Shown: in pieces, positions 49,351 through 57,765 of the stretch
How the letters are laid out: every line of letters begins with the position of its first letter
How positions within the stretch are numbered: the stretch's first letter is position 1
From: W-Chloroflexi-9 sp045863195
Lineage (GTDB): Bacteria; Chloroflexota; Dehalococcoidia; UBA2979
Assembly (NCBI GenBank): GCA_045863195.1
Contig: BTUI01000008.1
Location: 1-64,000 of the forward strand
Reading direction: 5' to 3'
DNA length: 64,000 nucleotides
Program-made: the position numbers and the translations under genes
The notes under the pieces: generated by a model
Told to the model about the DNA's origin: nothing
What the model saw: the letters and a program-made list of their open reading frames with translations, nothing else
Database searches by the model: none

Positions 49351-49734
49351 ATGGTGAACCCCACCCCACGTCCCGGCCTCGGGCTGCTCGACGCGATCCT
49401 CCTGCGCGTGCCGGAGGTGGCGGCGGCGGTGCGCTTCTACCGCGACGTCCTCGACGCCGTGGTGCTCGAGGACGGCGATGAGGCGGGAGCGCGGCTGCGG
49501 CTGGCCAACGTGGACCTCGCCCTCGAACGGGGCGAGGCGGGCGGGGGCGCGGAGCCGGGCTTCCGCTGCGCCGACATCCGCGCGCTCCGGGCGTACCTCG
49601 TCGGACAGGGTGTGCGCATTGTGCGTGACCTGTCGGAGGTGCCGGGCGGGCTGACGCTGGCGTTCGCCGACCCCGCCGGGAACGTGCTCTCCGCGACGCA
49701 GTACGGCACGAGCCTCGCCGAGGGCGGGGCGTGA
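49351..49734 (+). CDS. VOC/glyoxalase-fold protein
   Basis: A 127-residue one-module VOC protein: LLRVPEVAAAVRFYRDVLDA, then an ARLRLANVDLALE strand, and GGLTLAFADPAGNVLSATQ at the end. Metal-binding residues of glyoxalase I are only partly present, so the activity is open. ATG 49351 follows GAAGGAG. It overlaps DUF1643 by four bases (GTGA) and begins a three-gene unit. Confidence 0.85.
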   Translation: MVNPTPRPGLGLLDAILLRVPEVAAAVRFYRDVLDAVVLEDGDEAGARLRLANVDLALERGEAGGGAEPGFRCADIRALRAYLVGQGVRIVRDLSEVPGGLTLAFADPAGNVLSATQYGTSLAEGGA

Positions 49735-50249
49735 CCCTCCAGGTCACCGGGGGCGCCTCCGGCTCCCGTGACGGCCGCTACCGGTACTCGCTGACGCGCC
49801 GGTGGTCGGACGGCCCCCGAGTCGCCTGGGTGATGCTCAACCCCTCGACCGCCGGCGCACGGACGGACGATCCCACACTCCGGCGCTGTCTCGCGATCTC
49901 GATGCGGCACGGCTTCGGGTCGCTGGAGGTGGTGAACCTGTTCGCGCTGCGGTCCACCGACCCCGCGGGCCTGCGCCTCGCCGCCTACCCCGCGGGGCCG
50001 CGTGCCGGCGTGGCGGTGGCGCGGGCGCTGCGGCGGGCTGACGCCGTGGTGGCCGCGTGGGGTGTCCCGCCGCGCGGCCTGGAGGCGCGGGCGGCCGAGG
50101 TGCGTTCGCGGCTGCCGGACGGCGTACTGGCGCTCGGCCTGACGCGGGGCGGGCATCCCCGGCACCCGCTCTACGTGCCCCGCGATACGCCGCTCGTGCG
50201 TCTCGATTCGTTGACTGTGCGATCCGCGCAGCTGACGATGGCCGCGTGA
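49731..50249 (+). CDS. DUF1643 domain protein
   Basis: The 172-residue protein matches DUF1643: RYRYSLTRRWSDGPRVAWVMLNPSTA near the N-terminus (key part WVMLNPSTA), DPTLRRCLAISMRHGFGSLEVVNLFALRS (key part VVNLFALRS) and ALGLTRGGHPRHPLYVP near the end. The function of the family is unknown. GTG 49731 shares four bases with the VOC stop, and its TGA shares four bases with the next gene. Confidence 0.88.
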   Translation: MTLQVTGGASGSRDGRYRYSLTRRWSDGPRVAWVMLNPSTAGARTDDPTLRRCLAISMRHGFGSLEVVNLFALRSTDPAGLRLAAYPAGPRAGVAVARALRRADAVVAAWGVPPRGLEARAAEVRSRLPDGVLALGLTRGGHPRHPLYVPRDTPLVRLDSLTVRSAQLTMAA

Positions 50250-51073
50250 GCGCCGCCTCCCTCCCATACACCGTCCTGCTGCTGCTGGTGGAACTGGCCG
50301 CCGGTTCGCTAGCCATGCTCACGGTGTTCGACGCGCGGCGTCAGGTCACCACCGGCTACGTGAAGGCGGGCGCGATCACCGTCGTGCCGCTCGTGATCCT
50401 CGCGGCGTGGGCGTACCTCACCATCTCGAACGTCCCGGACGTGGACGGCTACGTCATGGACACGGCCTGGTTCCGTCCGTTTGGCATCGCGCTCTCCGTG
50501 TTCCTCGTCCTGAGCGTGGCGCACATGGTCGCCGCGATGCGAGAGGCGCACCGCGCTGGGGTCGCCCTCGGCGCGGCGGGGTCGGCGGCGGGGGCGGTCG
50601 CGCTCGTCACCCTGGCGTTGCTGGTGGCGCCGCCGGCGTGGTCGACGGCAGGGGCGGTGTTGAGCGTGCTCGCCTCCGCCGCCGCGCTGGGCACGGCGAA
50701 CATGGCGATGATCTGGGGCCACTGGTACCTCACCTCCGGGCGGCTGCCGAAGGAGCCGATGGAGCAGATGGCGCTGGTCGTGTTCGCCGCGCTCGTGCTG
50801 CAGACGGTGCTCGTGCTCATCGGCGCGTTCGCCCCGGCGCGCGGCATCCCGCTGGACGGCGCCGGCGTGGCGCTGTCGCAGAACTTCGCGTTCTGGCTGC
50901 GGGTCGGCGTTGGTCTGCTGTTCCCGCTCGGCGCGGTGTGGCTCGCGTTCAAGGCCGCGCAGATCCGCGGCATGATGTCCGCGACCGGCCTCATGTACAT
51001 CGCCCTGGGCGCAATCCTCGCGGGCGAGGTGCTGGCGCGCGGGCTGCTGTTCACGACCGGGGCGGCCGTCTAG
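50246..51073 (+). CDS. Multispanning membrane protein, function unknown
   Basis: A 275-residue protein with about eight membrane helices, from YTVLLLLVELAAGSLAML onward. Histidines in the helices (VLSVAHMVAAM near 85-95, MIWGHWYLTSG near 150-160) could bind haem, but this is speculation. I do not recognise the family. GTG 50246 shares four bases with the DUF1643 stop. It may form a unit with the two genes before it. Confidence 0.78.
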   Translation: MSAASLPYTVLLLLVELAAGSLAMLTVFDARRQVTTGYVKAGAITVVPLVILAAWAYLTISNVPDVDGYVMDTAWFRPFGIALSVFLVLSVAHMVAAMREAHRAGVALGAAGSAAGAVALVTLALLVAPPAWSTAGAVLSVLASAAALGTANMAMIWGHWYLTSGRLPKEPMEQMALVVFAALVLQTVLVLIGAFAPARGIPLDGAGVALSQNFAFWLRVGVGLLFPLGAVWLAFKAAQIRGMMSATGLMYIALGAILAGEVLARGLLFTTGAAV

Positions 51074-51156
51074 CCCACGCGCGCCCTCCGGCGGCGTATG
51101 ATCCCCACGATCCTGCGGCTCCCCGCCACGCTCCCCGCGGACAGGGAGGCACCCCG

Positions 51157-51849
51157 GTGAGTGACCCGGCGCCTCGGCGGCAGCGCCCGGCAATCCGTCC
51201 GGCCCTGCGCGACGTAACTACCAGTGACGGAACCCGCGCGGGTGGTCCGGCGGAGGACGTTGTCCTGGTGCAGGGGATCGTGGACGGCCACGTCCCGGCG
51301 CTGGAGGCGCTGTACGACCGGTACGCCTCGCTGGTCTTCTCGGTGGCGTACCGCGTCCTGCATGACAGCCACCTGGCGCAGGACGTGACGCAGGAGGTGT
51401 TCCTCCGCCTGTGGCGGCAGCCCACCTCCTTCGACCCGGAGCGGGGGCGGTTTGTCTCCTGGCTGATGTCCGTGACGCGGAACCGCGCGCTGGACGAGAT
51501 CCGGCGGCTGTCCCGCCGGGCACGCTCGGAGGACGGGTCGGAGGACCCGGTCGCGGACCTCGCCACGGTGGACCGGCTGGACGATCCGGCACTGGGCGCG
51601 GAACTGGCGGAGCAGCGGGAGGCGGTGCGCGCGGCGATGACGCGCCTGCCCCCGGAGCAGCGGCGGGTGATCGAGCTCGCCTACTTCGCCGGGCTGACGC
51701 AGGCGGAGATCGCGGAGCGCACGGGCGATCCGCTGGGCACCGTGAAGACGCGCATCCGCCTGGGCATGCGGAAACTGCGCGAGGCGCTGGCGGAGTTCGT
51801 GGCGGACGGCCGCCCGTTCCCCGTCGATAGGGACGAGGCTGAGGCGTGA
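51157..51849 (+). CDS. ECF-type RNA polymerase sigma factor
   Basis: A 230-residue sigma-70 of the ECF group. Region 2 is at about residues 45-110 (ALYDRYASLVFSVAYRVLHD, then DVTQEVFLRLW and MSVTRNRALDEIRR), and region 4 at about 165-215 (LPPEQRRVIELAYFAGLTQAEIAERTGDPLGTVKTR; key part TQAEIAER). The first 40 residues are a basic extension. GTG 51157 has AGGGAGG eight bases before. The adjacent gene, overlapping by four bases, is its anti-sigma factor. Confidence 0.95.
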   Translation: MSDPAPRRQRPAIRPALRDVTTSDGTRAGGPAEDVVLVQGIVDGHVPALEALYDRYASLVFSVAYRVLHDSHLAQDVTQEVFLRLWRQPTSFDPERGRFVSWLMSVTRNRALDEIRRLSRRARSEDGSEDPVADLATVDRLDDPALGAELAEQREAVRAAMTRLPPEQRRVIELAYFAGLTQAEIAERTGDPLGTVKTRIRLGMRKLREALAEFVADGRPFPVDRDEAEA

Positions 51850-52691
51850 CACCGGAAGAACGGGAAGCCCTGCTCGCGGGGTACGCGCTCGGCACGCTGA
51901 GCGAACCGGACGCGCGCGACGCGGAGCGGCTCATCCGTACCGACGAGGAAGCGGCGGCTGAGTACCGCGCCTACTCGGAGATCGCGGACCTGATCGCGCT
52001 GTCCGTGCCGCTCCGGCAGGCGGAGCCGCGGCTGCGCGAGCGCGTGATCGAGGCGGCGCGGCGCGGCGGCCTCACCTGGCGGACGCCCGCGCGCTGGCGG
52101 CGGAACCTCCCCGCGATCGGCCTCGCGGCGGCGCTGGCGGCGGTCACCGTCTGGGCCGTCTCGCTGCAGACCTCGTTGCACATGCTGCGGGAGGACACGC
52201 GCGCCCTGGCGGCGATCGTGGAGTCGGACGCCAAGCGGCTGGATGCGATTGACCGCGCCGCGGCGAGCGTGCTGCAGGCGGAGTCGCTGGGCGTGCAGCT
52301 GGAGACGGCGCTCCGTGACCAGCAGGCGTTGATCGCGGCGCAGGCCGACCCGGAGGCGCTGCGCATCGAGTTCCAGCAGACGAACGCGGCCCACGGCGCC
52401 ACCGGCGAGTACGTGTGGAGCGCCGCGAACGACACGAGCCTGGTCCTGTTGCAGACGTTGCCGCCGCTGCCCGTGGGCGCGACCTACATGGTGGTGATCG
52501 AGGACAACCTGGGGCGGTTCAACACCGCTGCCTCGTTCGTCCCGGACCTCTCCGGGTTCGCCCAGATCGTGCTGGACGTGGAGGCGGGGGTGAGCCCCGT
52601 GCGGGCCTTCGTCATCGCCTCGTCGGGCGGCAGCGCGGAGGGCCCGGTCGTCCTGCAGGCGAACGTGCGCGAGACGCCCCCGCTCGAGTAG
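51846..52691 (+). CDS. RskA-like membrane anti-sigma factor
   Basis: The 281-residue protein has an N-terminal cytoplasmic helical domain with LLAGYALGTLSEPDARDAERL (anti-sigma core), a single membrane helix at about 87-106 (LPAIGLAAALAAVTVWAVSL), and an outside domain like RskA-C (TYMVVIEDNLG, with VLDVEAGVSP and ANVRETPPLE at the end). No zinc-binding HxxxCxxC is seen, so it is the non-zinc type. It should hold the ECF factor inactive until a surface signal acts. Confidence 0.88.
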   Translation: MTPEEREALLAGYALGTLSEPDARDAERLIRTDEEAAAEYRAYSEIADLIALSVPLRQAEPRLRERVIEAARRGGLTWRTPARWRRNLPAIGLAAALAAVTVWAVSLQTSLHMLREDTRALAAIVESDAKRLDAIDRAAASVLQAESLGVQLETALRDQQALIAAQADPEALRIEFQQTNAAHGATGEYVWSAANDTSLVLLQTLPPLPVGATYMVVIEDNLGRFNTAASFVPDLSGFAQIVLDVEAGVSPVRAFVIASSGGSAEGPVVLQANVRETPPLE

Positions 52692-52709
52692 CGCGGCCGG
52701 TACGCGGCG

Positions 52710-53876
52710 TCAGTCCGCCGGCGACTCCGTGGTGAGTGGCTCGTCGATCCGCGCGTCCAGCGGCAGGTCGCGCTGGCGAGAGCCCACGTGGCTGTGCGCG
52801 AACGCCTCTGCCGCCGTCTCGCCGCCGAGGCGCCGGTCCACGTACCAGAACAGTTCGCGCAGGATCGCGGTCAGCGGGATGACCACGAGCATGCCGATCA
52901 GGCCCCAGACCGCGCCCGCCACCGCAAGGAGCACGATTACCGCGCCAGGGTGCAGGTCGACCGCGTGCCCCTGGATGCGCGGCACCAGCAGGTTGTTCTC
53001 CAGTTGCTGCACCGCGAGGTAGAGCAACCCGACCCAGATCAGCATCCCCGGGTCGGTCGCCGCCACGATGATCAGCCCGGCCGCCGCGCCCAGCCACGGG
53101 CCGATGATCGGGATCAACTCCGTGATGCCGGCCCACAGCCCGAGGCCGAGCGACAGCTCGATGTCCATCAAGGTGAGTCCCGCGCCCACGACCACGCCGA
53201 CCACCAGGCCCAGGAACAACTGCCCGCGGATGTACCGGCTCACCAGGTAGTCCGCCATCGTCGCCACGTTCCGCACGTCCTCGCGGAGCGCGGGCGGGGT
53301 GGCGCGCAGGATCGAGCGCTCGAGCGTGTGGCGGTCGCGCATCGCGTAGAACATCCAGAACGGGACGATCGCGAAGCCGAACAGCATGCTCAGGCTGCCC
53401 GTGACCACGCCCACGGAACGCTGGAGCGCGGCGACGGCCGCGTCCGAGACCACCCCCGCGATGTCCGAGGTCGACCGCTCGATCTGCTCCCGGATTTCCG
53501 GGTGCATCCGCCCGCGCATGTCCTCGATCCAGTCGGTGATGAGGACCCGCGACCGCTCGATGAAGGAGGGGAGTTCGTCGATGAAGTGGTTGACCTGGTC
53601 AAAGGCGGTGGGGGCCAGGAGCACGCCGATCGCGCCGGCGCTGCCGAAGACGGCGACGTAGATGAGGAGGACGGCGAGGCCGCGGCGTACGCCCTCGCGA
53701 CGGTCTCCACTCGGCGGGAGGTACCGCTCCAGGCGATCCACCACCGGGGAGAGTGCATAGGCCAGCACGGCGCCCACGGCGAACGGGAAGAGCGCGCCGC
53801 GCGCGCTCCATCCGACCACGGCGACGGCCAGGAGCGTCACGGACCATAGGGTGACGCGCCAGCGGTAGAGGGTCAT
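52710..53876 (-). CDS. AI-2E/PerM family transporter-like membrane protein
   Basis: A 388-residue PerM (AI-2E family) protein with about eight helices. The conserved stretch MFYAMRDRHTLERSILRATP and the LGLWAGITELIPIIGPWLGA region are typical. Family members export ions or signal molecules, but the substrate here is unknown. ATG 53876 is chosen for the GGGAGG upstream; ATG 53912 is also possible. It is divergent from the zur gene. Confidence 0.9.
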   Translation of the reverse strand: MTLYRWRVTLWSVTLLAVAVVGWSARGALFPFAVGAVLAYALSPVVDRLERYLPPSGDRREGVRRGLAVLLIYVAVFGSAGAIGVLLAPTAFDQVNHFIDELPSFIERSRVLITDWIEDMRGRMHPEIREQIERSTSDIAGVVSDAAVAALQRSVGVVTGSLSMLFGFAIVPFWMFYAMRDRHTLERSILRATPPALREDVRNVATMADYLVSRYIRGQLFLGLVVGVVVGAGLTLMDIELSLGLGLWAGITELIPIIGPWLGAAAGLIIVAATDPGMLIWVGLLYLAVQQLENNLLVPRIQGHAVDLHPGAVIVLLAVAGAVWGLIGMLVVIPLTAILRELFWYVDRRLGGETAAEAFAHSHVGSRQRDLPLDARIDEPLTTESPAD

Positions 53877-53932
53877 GCGGCCGTCTGCCTCCCGGTCGCC
53901 CCGCGTTGACATGCCCCGTGATGCCGCTGACC

Positions 53933-54364
53933 ATGACTCTCATGACCAGTGCGGACATCATCGAGCAAACGCTGGCGCGCAGAGGATACCGGCTCACGGG
54001 GCCTCGGCGGGCGTTGCTGGAGGTGATGGAGGGCCTGGGCGACCACTTTGTCGCGGACGACGTGCTCGGCGCGGCGCCGCTGGTGGGCCGCGCGACCGTG
54101 TTCCGCACGCTGAAGTTGCTCCAGGACCTGGACGTGGTCTGCCAGGTGGTGCTGGAGGACGGCACCACCGCCTACCGCCTGGCCCCGGACGAGCACCACC
54201 ACCACCTCCTCTGCGTGGAGTGTGGCGAGATGCGCGACTTCTCCTCCGACGACCTCGAAGCGGTCCTCGCCGAGGTCGCCCGACGCACCGGCTATTCCAT
54301 CGAGGCGCACCGCTTCGAGGTGTACGGCCGCTGCCCGGCCTGTCAGGCCGGGCGCTCCTCCTGA
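53933..54364 (+). CDS. zur: Fur family regulator, probably zinc-responsive Zur
   Basis: The 143-residue Fur-family repressor has the winged helix RLTGPRRALLEVMEGLGDHF, RATVFRTLKLLQDLDVV, then a metal-binding stretch EHHHHLLCVECGEM, and a second CPAC near the end. Two CxxC pairs form the structural zinc site. ATG 53933 or 53942 start it. The znuABC importer follows 118 bases downstream, so Zur is the likely member and would repress that gene set when zinc is plentiful. Confidence 0.85.
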   Translation: MTLMTSADIIEQTLARRGYRLTGPRRALLEVMEGLGDHFVADDVLGAAPLVGRATVFRTLKLLQDLDVVCQVVLEDGTTAYRLAPDEHHHHLLCVECGEMRDFSSDDLEAVLAEVARRTGYSIEAHRFEVYGRCPACQAGRSS

Positions 54365-54401
54365 CAGGCTGACCTCCACCGGCGCCTCTGCGTTGCAACA
54401 G

Positions 54402-54430
54402 TTGATATTCAGTCTCGCTCTCGGTAGGCT
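54402..54430 (+). promoter_or_regulatory. Candidate znuA promoter
   Basis: TTGATA (54402-54407) and TAGGCT (54425-54430) are separated by 17 bases, a good sigma-70 fit, 52 bases before the znuA ATG. Around it are half-matching repeats (AGTCTCG near 54411, CGAGACT near 54440) that could take a Zur dimer. The match to a known Zur box is not strong. Confidence 0.45.
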
Positions 54431-54481
54431 TCGCGATATCGAGACTCAGACTCATCTGTTGGCCGCCCGAGGAGCCCTCAC

Positions 54482-55477
54482 ATGCGCCATCCCTCCTTCC
54501 GCTTCCCACGCATCGCGTTCATGGCCGCGGCGCTGCTCTCGATCGCGACCGTCGGGTCCGCCTGCGCCTCCGACGAACCGGCGGAGGCGGACCGGCTGCG
54601 GGTCGTGACCTCGCTCCCGCTGCTGGCGGAGTTCGCCTCCCGCGTCGGTGGGGAGGCGGTGGAGGTGTCCTCGATCGTGCCGCTCGGCGTGGACGAGCAC
54701 TCCTACCAGCCGCCGACGACCGTCGCACGTGACATCGCCCAGGCGGATGTGGTGTTCGTGAATGGCTACGGCCTCGAAGAGACGGTGCTCGGGCTGATCG
54801 TGAACAACGTCCGCGACGGTGTCCCGGTGGTGCCGGCGGCGCGGGGCCTCACCCCGCTGGAGGCCGACCACGACCATGAGCATGGGGAGGACGCACACGC
54901 CGAGGAGGAGCACGCTGAGGAGGTCGACACCACCGGCCTCGACCCCGCAGTGCACGCGGAAGGCGACCCGCACTTCTGGCTCGCCGCGGCCAATACGGTC
55001 GCGTACGTGGAGACGATCCGCGATGCCCTGATCGCGGCGGACGCCGCGAACGAGGCCGGGTACCGCGAGCGCGCGGACGTGCTCGTCACGGAACTGCGCG
55101 CGCTCGATGAGGAGGTCCGGGCCGCCCTCGCGGTGGTGCCGGAGGACCGGCGGAAGATCGTGGTCTTCCACAACGCCTTCGCGTACTTCGCTGAAGCGTA
55201 CGGCTTCGAGGTGTTCGAGTCGGTCGCGCCAGCGAACCCGAACCAGCAGGCGAGCGCGCAGGAGATCGCCGGGATCATCCGCTCCGTGCGGGAGGCCGGC
55301 GTCCCGGCGCTCTACGCGGAGCCGCAGTTCAGCGCCCAGACGCTGGAGGCGATCGCGGCTGAGACCGGCACGCGCGTGCTCGTGCTGCACTCGATTCCCG
55401 GCGAGGACGTGCCGACGTACGCCGAGCTGATGCGTGCGAACGCCGCTGCGCTCGTCGCGGGCCTCGGCGCGCCGTAA
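54482..55477 (+). CDS. znuA: Zinc ABC transporter substrate-binding lipoprotein
   Basis: The 331-residue cluster 9 binding protein has a signal peptide with a lipobox-like GSACAS, then VVTSLPLLAEFASRVGGEAV. The metal-binding His are in DEHSYQP and GDPHFW, with VVFHNAFAYFAE and YAEPQFS adding the third His and an acidic residue. A His/Glu-rich loop (DHDHEHGEDAHAEEEH) lies between the first two, as in zinc-specific ZnuA. ATG 54482 follows GGAG. It heads a znuA-znuC-znuB unit with zur upstream. Confidence 0.94.
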   Translation: MRHPSFRFPRIAFMAAALLSIATVGSACASDEPAEADRLRVVTSLPLLAEFASRVGGEAVEVSSIVPLGVDEHSYQPPTTVARDIAQADVVFVNGYGLEETVLGLIVNNVRDGVPVVPAARGLTPLEADHDHEHGEDAHAEEEHAEEVDTTGLDPAVHAEGDPHFWLAAANTVAYVETIRDALIAADAANEAGYRERADVLVTELRALDEEVRAALAVVPEDRRKIVVFHNAFAYFAEAYGFEVFESVAPANPNQQASAQEIAGIIRSVREAGVPALYAEPQFSAQTLEAIAAETGTRVLVLHSIPGEDVPTYAELMRANAAALVAGLGAP

Positions 55478-55527
55478 GGACTACACTCGGGCGCGTCGCG
55501 TGACGAGGATGAGGGCGGAGCATTGCC

Positions 55528-56391
55528 ATGCCGGAAGGCGCTGCGGTCGCGCTGACGCACGTCCCCGCGCGCGAGCCGCTGGCGCCCGAGCATGAGCATG
55601 CCGGCTTCGCGCTGGACGTGCAGGGGCTCACGGCCGGCTATCCGGGCTACCCCCCGGCGATCCGGGACATCACGTTCCGCGTGCCGGTCGGCGAACTCGT
55701 CGGCCTGATCGGCCCGAACGGTGCCGGGAAGTCCACGCTCTTCAAGTCCATCCTCGGCTTGGTCCACCCGGACGCGGGCCGCGCGCTCGCCTTCGGACGG
55801 CCGGTGCGGGAGGCGCGCGACGTCATCGCCTACATGCCGCAGATCGAGGAGGTCGACTGGGACTTCCCGATCACGGTGCTGGATGTCGTCCGCATGGGAC
55901 GGTACCGCGGGTTCCGTCCCTTCCAGCGCTGGACGTCGGCGGACCGCGACGCGGCGATGGACGCGCTGGAACGGACACAGCTCGCGCAGTTCGCCGGCCG
56001 CCAGGTCGGGCAGTTGTCGGGCGGCCAGCGTCGCCGGGTGCTGATGGCGCGCGCGATCGCGCGCGGGGCGCGACTCCTGCTCCTCGACGAGCCGTTCGCC
56101 GGCCTGGACGCGGCCGTGCAGCACGACCTCGTCGAGATCCTCGACGGGCTGGCACAGGAGGGGAAGTCGATCCTGGTCGCCACCCACGACCTGTCGTGCG
56201 TCGCCAACTCCTGCGACGAGGCGGTCTGCCTCAACCGTCGCGTGATCGCCGCCGGGCCTTCCGCCGAGGTGCTGACCGCCTCGGTGCTGACGGAGACCTT
56301 CCAGCGCCACCTGCTCACGGTGCCGCGAACCGACCTGCTGCAGTTCGTGAACGACGAGCACGCGCAGGCCGGGCTGGGCGGCGAGGACTGA
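55528..56391 (+). CDS. znuC: Zinc ABC transporter ATPase
   Basis: ATPase subunit of the metal importer on the inner membrane face. Walker A is GPNGAGKST, the signature is LSGGQRRRVLMAR, Walker B is LLLLDEPFAG, and the switch His is in VATHDLS. 287 residues with a short N-terminal extension that carries HEHAG, perhaps binding metal. Its stop overlaps the start of znuB by one base (TGATG). Confidence 0.95.
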   Translation: MPEGAAVALTHVPAREPLAPEHEHAGFALDVQGLTAGYPGYPPAIRDITFRVPVGELVGLIGPNGAGKSTLFKSILGLVHPDAGRALAFGRPVREARDVIAYMPQIEEVDWDFPITVLDVVRMGRYRGFRPFQRWTSADRDAAMDALERTQLAQFAGRQVGQLSGGQRRRVLMARAIARGARLLLLDEPFAGLDAAVQHDLVEILDGLAQEGKSILVATHDLSCVANSCDEAVCLNRRVIAAGPSAEVLTASVLTETFQRHLLTVPRTDLLQFVNDEHAQAGLGGED

Positions 56392-57251
56392 TGGAAGCCG
56401 TCGCTGGCTGGCTGTTCGACCCGTACGAGTTCGAGTTCATGCGCCGCGCGCTGCTCGTCCTCGCGATCACCAGTGTCGTTGGCGGGGTTGTCGGCACCTT
56501 CGTCGTGCACAAGGGGATGGCGTTCTCCGGCGACGCGCTCGCGCACTCCACGCTGGCGGGCGTCGCGGTCGCGTTCGTGGCGGGGATGAACGTCTCGGCC
56601 GGCGCGCTGGTCGCGGCGGTGCTCACCGCGCTCGGCATCTCCTGGACGCGCGAGCGCGCCCGGGTCTCCTACGACACCGCCATCGGCATCCTGTTCGTGG
56701 CGATGTTCTCGCTCGGCGTCCTGATCATCTCCACGCGCAGCACCTACACGCCCGACCTGTTTTCGTTCGTGTTCGGCGACATCCTCGGCGTGTCGCGGGC
56801 TGATGTGCTGGGGGCGGGCATCCTTGCGGCGGTGCTGCTCGCATTCGTCGGCGCGTCGTACCGCGAACTGCTCTTCGTCTCCTACGACCCGGCGATGTCG
56901 AGGACGGTCGGCATCCCGGCGCGCTTCTTCGAGTACGCGCTGCTCGTGATGATCGCGGTCGCGGTGGTGGTCGCGCTGAAGGCGATCGGCATCATCCTGG
57001 TGAACGCGATGCTGATCATCCCGGCCGCGTCCGCCTCTCTGCTGACGACGCGGTTCCACCGGATCATGGCGCTGGCGGTGGCGTTCGCATTCGCGTCCTC
57101 CACGGCCGGGCTGCACCTCTCCTACCATGCGAGCGTGGCCGCAAGCCCGGCCATCGTCCTCGCCGGGTGCGCGATCTTCCTCGGTGCGCTCGGGTGGCGG
57201 CGATGGCGCGCGCGACCGCAGCGCGTGGAGGCGTCAGGGGGTGCCGGGTGA
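56391..57251 (+). CDS. znuB: Zinc ABC transporter permease
   Basis: A 286-residue membrane permease of the ABC-3 family with about eight helices: FMRRALLVLAITSVVGGVVG, MAFSGDALAHSTLAGVA, SYDTAIGILFVAMFSLG and IGIILVNAMLIIPAASA. The conserved GDALAHSTLAG is the coupling region. ATG 56391 overlaps znuC by one base. A thioesterase gene overlaps its end by four bases. Confidence 0.95.
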   Translation: MEAVAGWLFDPYEFEFMRRALLVLAITSVVGGVVGTFVVHKGMAFSGDALAHSTLAGVAVAFVAGMNVSAGALVAAVLTALGISWTRERARVSYDTAIGILFVAMFSLGVLIISTRSTYTPDLFSFVFGDILGVSRADVLGAGILAAVLLAFVGASYRELLFVSYDPAMSRTVGIPARFFEYALLVMIAVAVVVALKAIGIILVNAMLIIPAASASLLTTRFHRIMALAVAFAFASSTAGLHLSYHASVAASPAIVLAGCAIFLGALGWRRWRARPQRVEASGGAG

Positions 57252-57667
57252 CGAATGCATCGGAACGCGACTGGCTCGCCTACCCGCGGTCGATGAAGTC
57301 GCCGATCTACGACCACCTCGGCTTCGACATCACCGATGGCGGGGAGGGCTGGTTGGAGATCACGCTGCGGATCACGCCGGTCGTCCTGAACGCGGACGGG
57401 GTGGTGCACGGCGGCATCTGGCTCGTCGTTGCCGACTCGGCGATGGGCGGCGCGGTGCGCACGCTCATCGACCACACCCAGCGCGGGGTCACCTCGCAGA
57501 GCGACTTCCGCTGGCTTCGCCCGTTACAGGGCGAAACGTTGAAGGCGGTCGGTCGAGTCCTTCGTCGCGGCCGCCAGGTCTGGCACACCACCGTCGAATG
57601 CTTCGATGATGCGGGTGTGCTCGTGGGCGTGGGCAGCGGCACGTTCGTCGTCATCGAGCGCGCGTAA
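57248..57667 (+). CDS. PaaI-like hotdog thioesterase
   Basis: A 139-residue hotdog-fold protein of the PaaI group, with VVHGGIWLVVADSAMGGAV (the HGG motif and Asp) near 53-71 and strands RGVTSQSDFRWLRPL, VGRVLRRGRQVWHTTVEC. Such enzymes release acyl groups from CoA. GTG 57248 is the likely start, sharing four bases with znuB, so it is read with the zinc genes; a zinc link is not implied by its fold. Confidence 0.88.
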   Translation: MTNASERDWLAYPRSMKSPIYDHLGFDITDGGEGWLEITLRITPVVLNADGVVHGGIWLVVADSAMGGAVRTLIDHTQRGVTSQSDFRWLRPLQGETLKAVGRVLRRGRQVWHTTVECFDDAGVLVGVGSGTFVVIERA

Positions 57668-57765
57668 CGCCCCTCCGGGGTCAGGGGTTCCCCTCGATTG
57701 AGGGCGCGCGTCCGCCTCGGTAGAGTGGGCGGGCAAGGATGCGTGCTCGGCCGAGAGGCGGCGTC

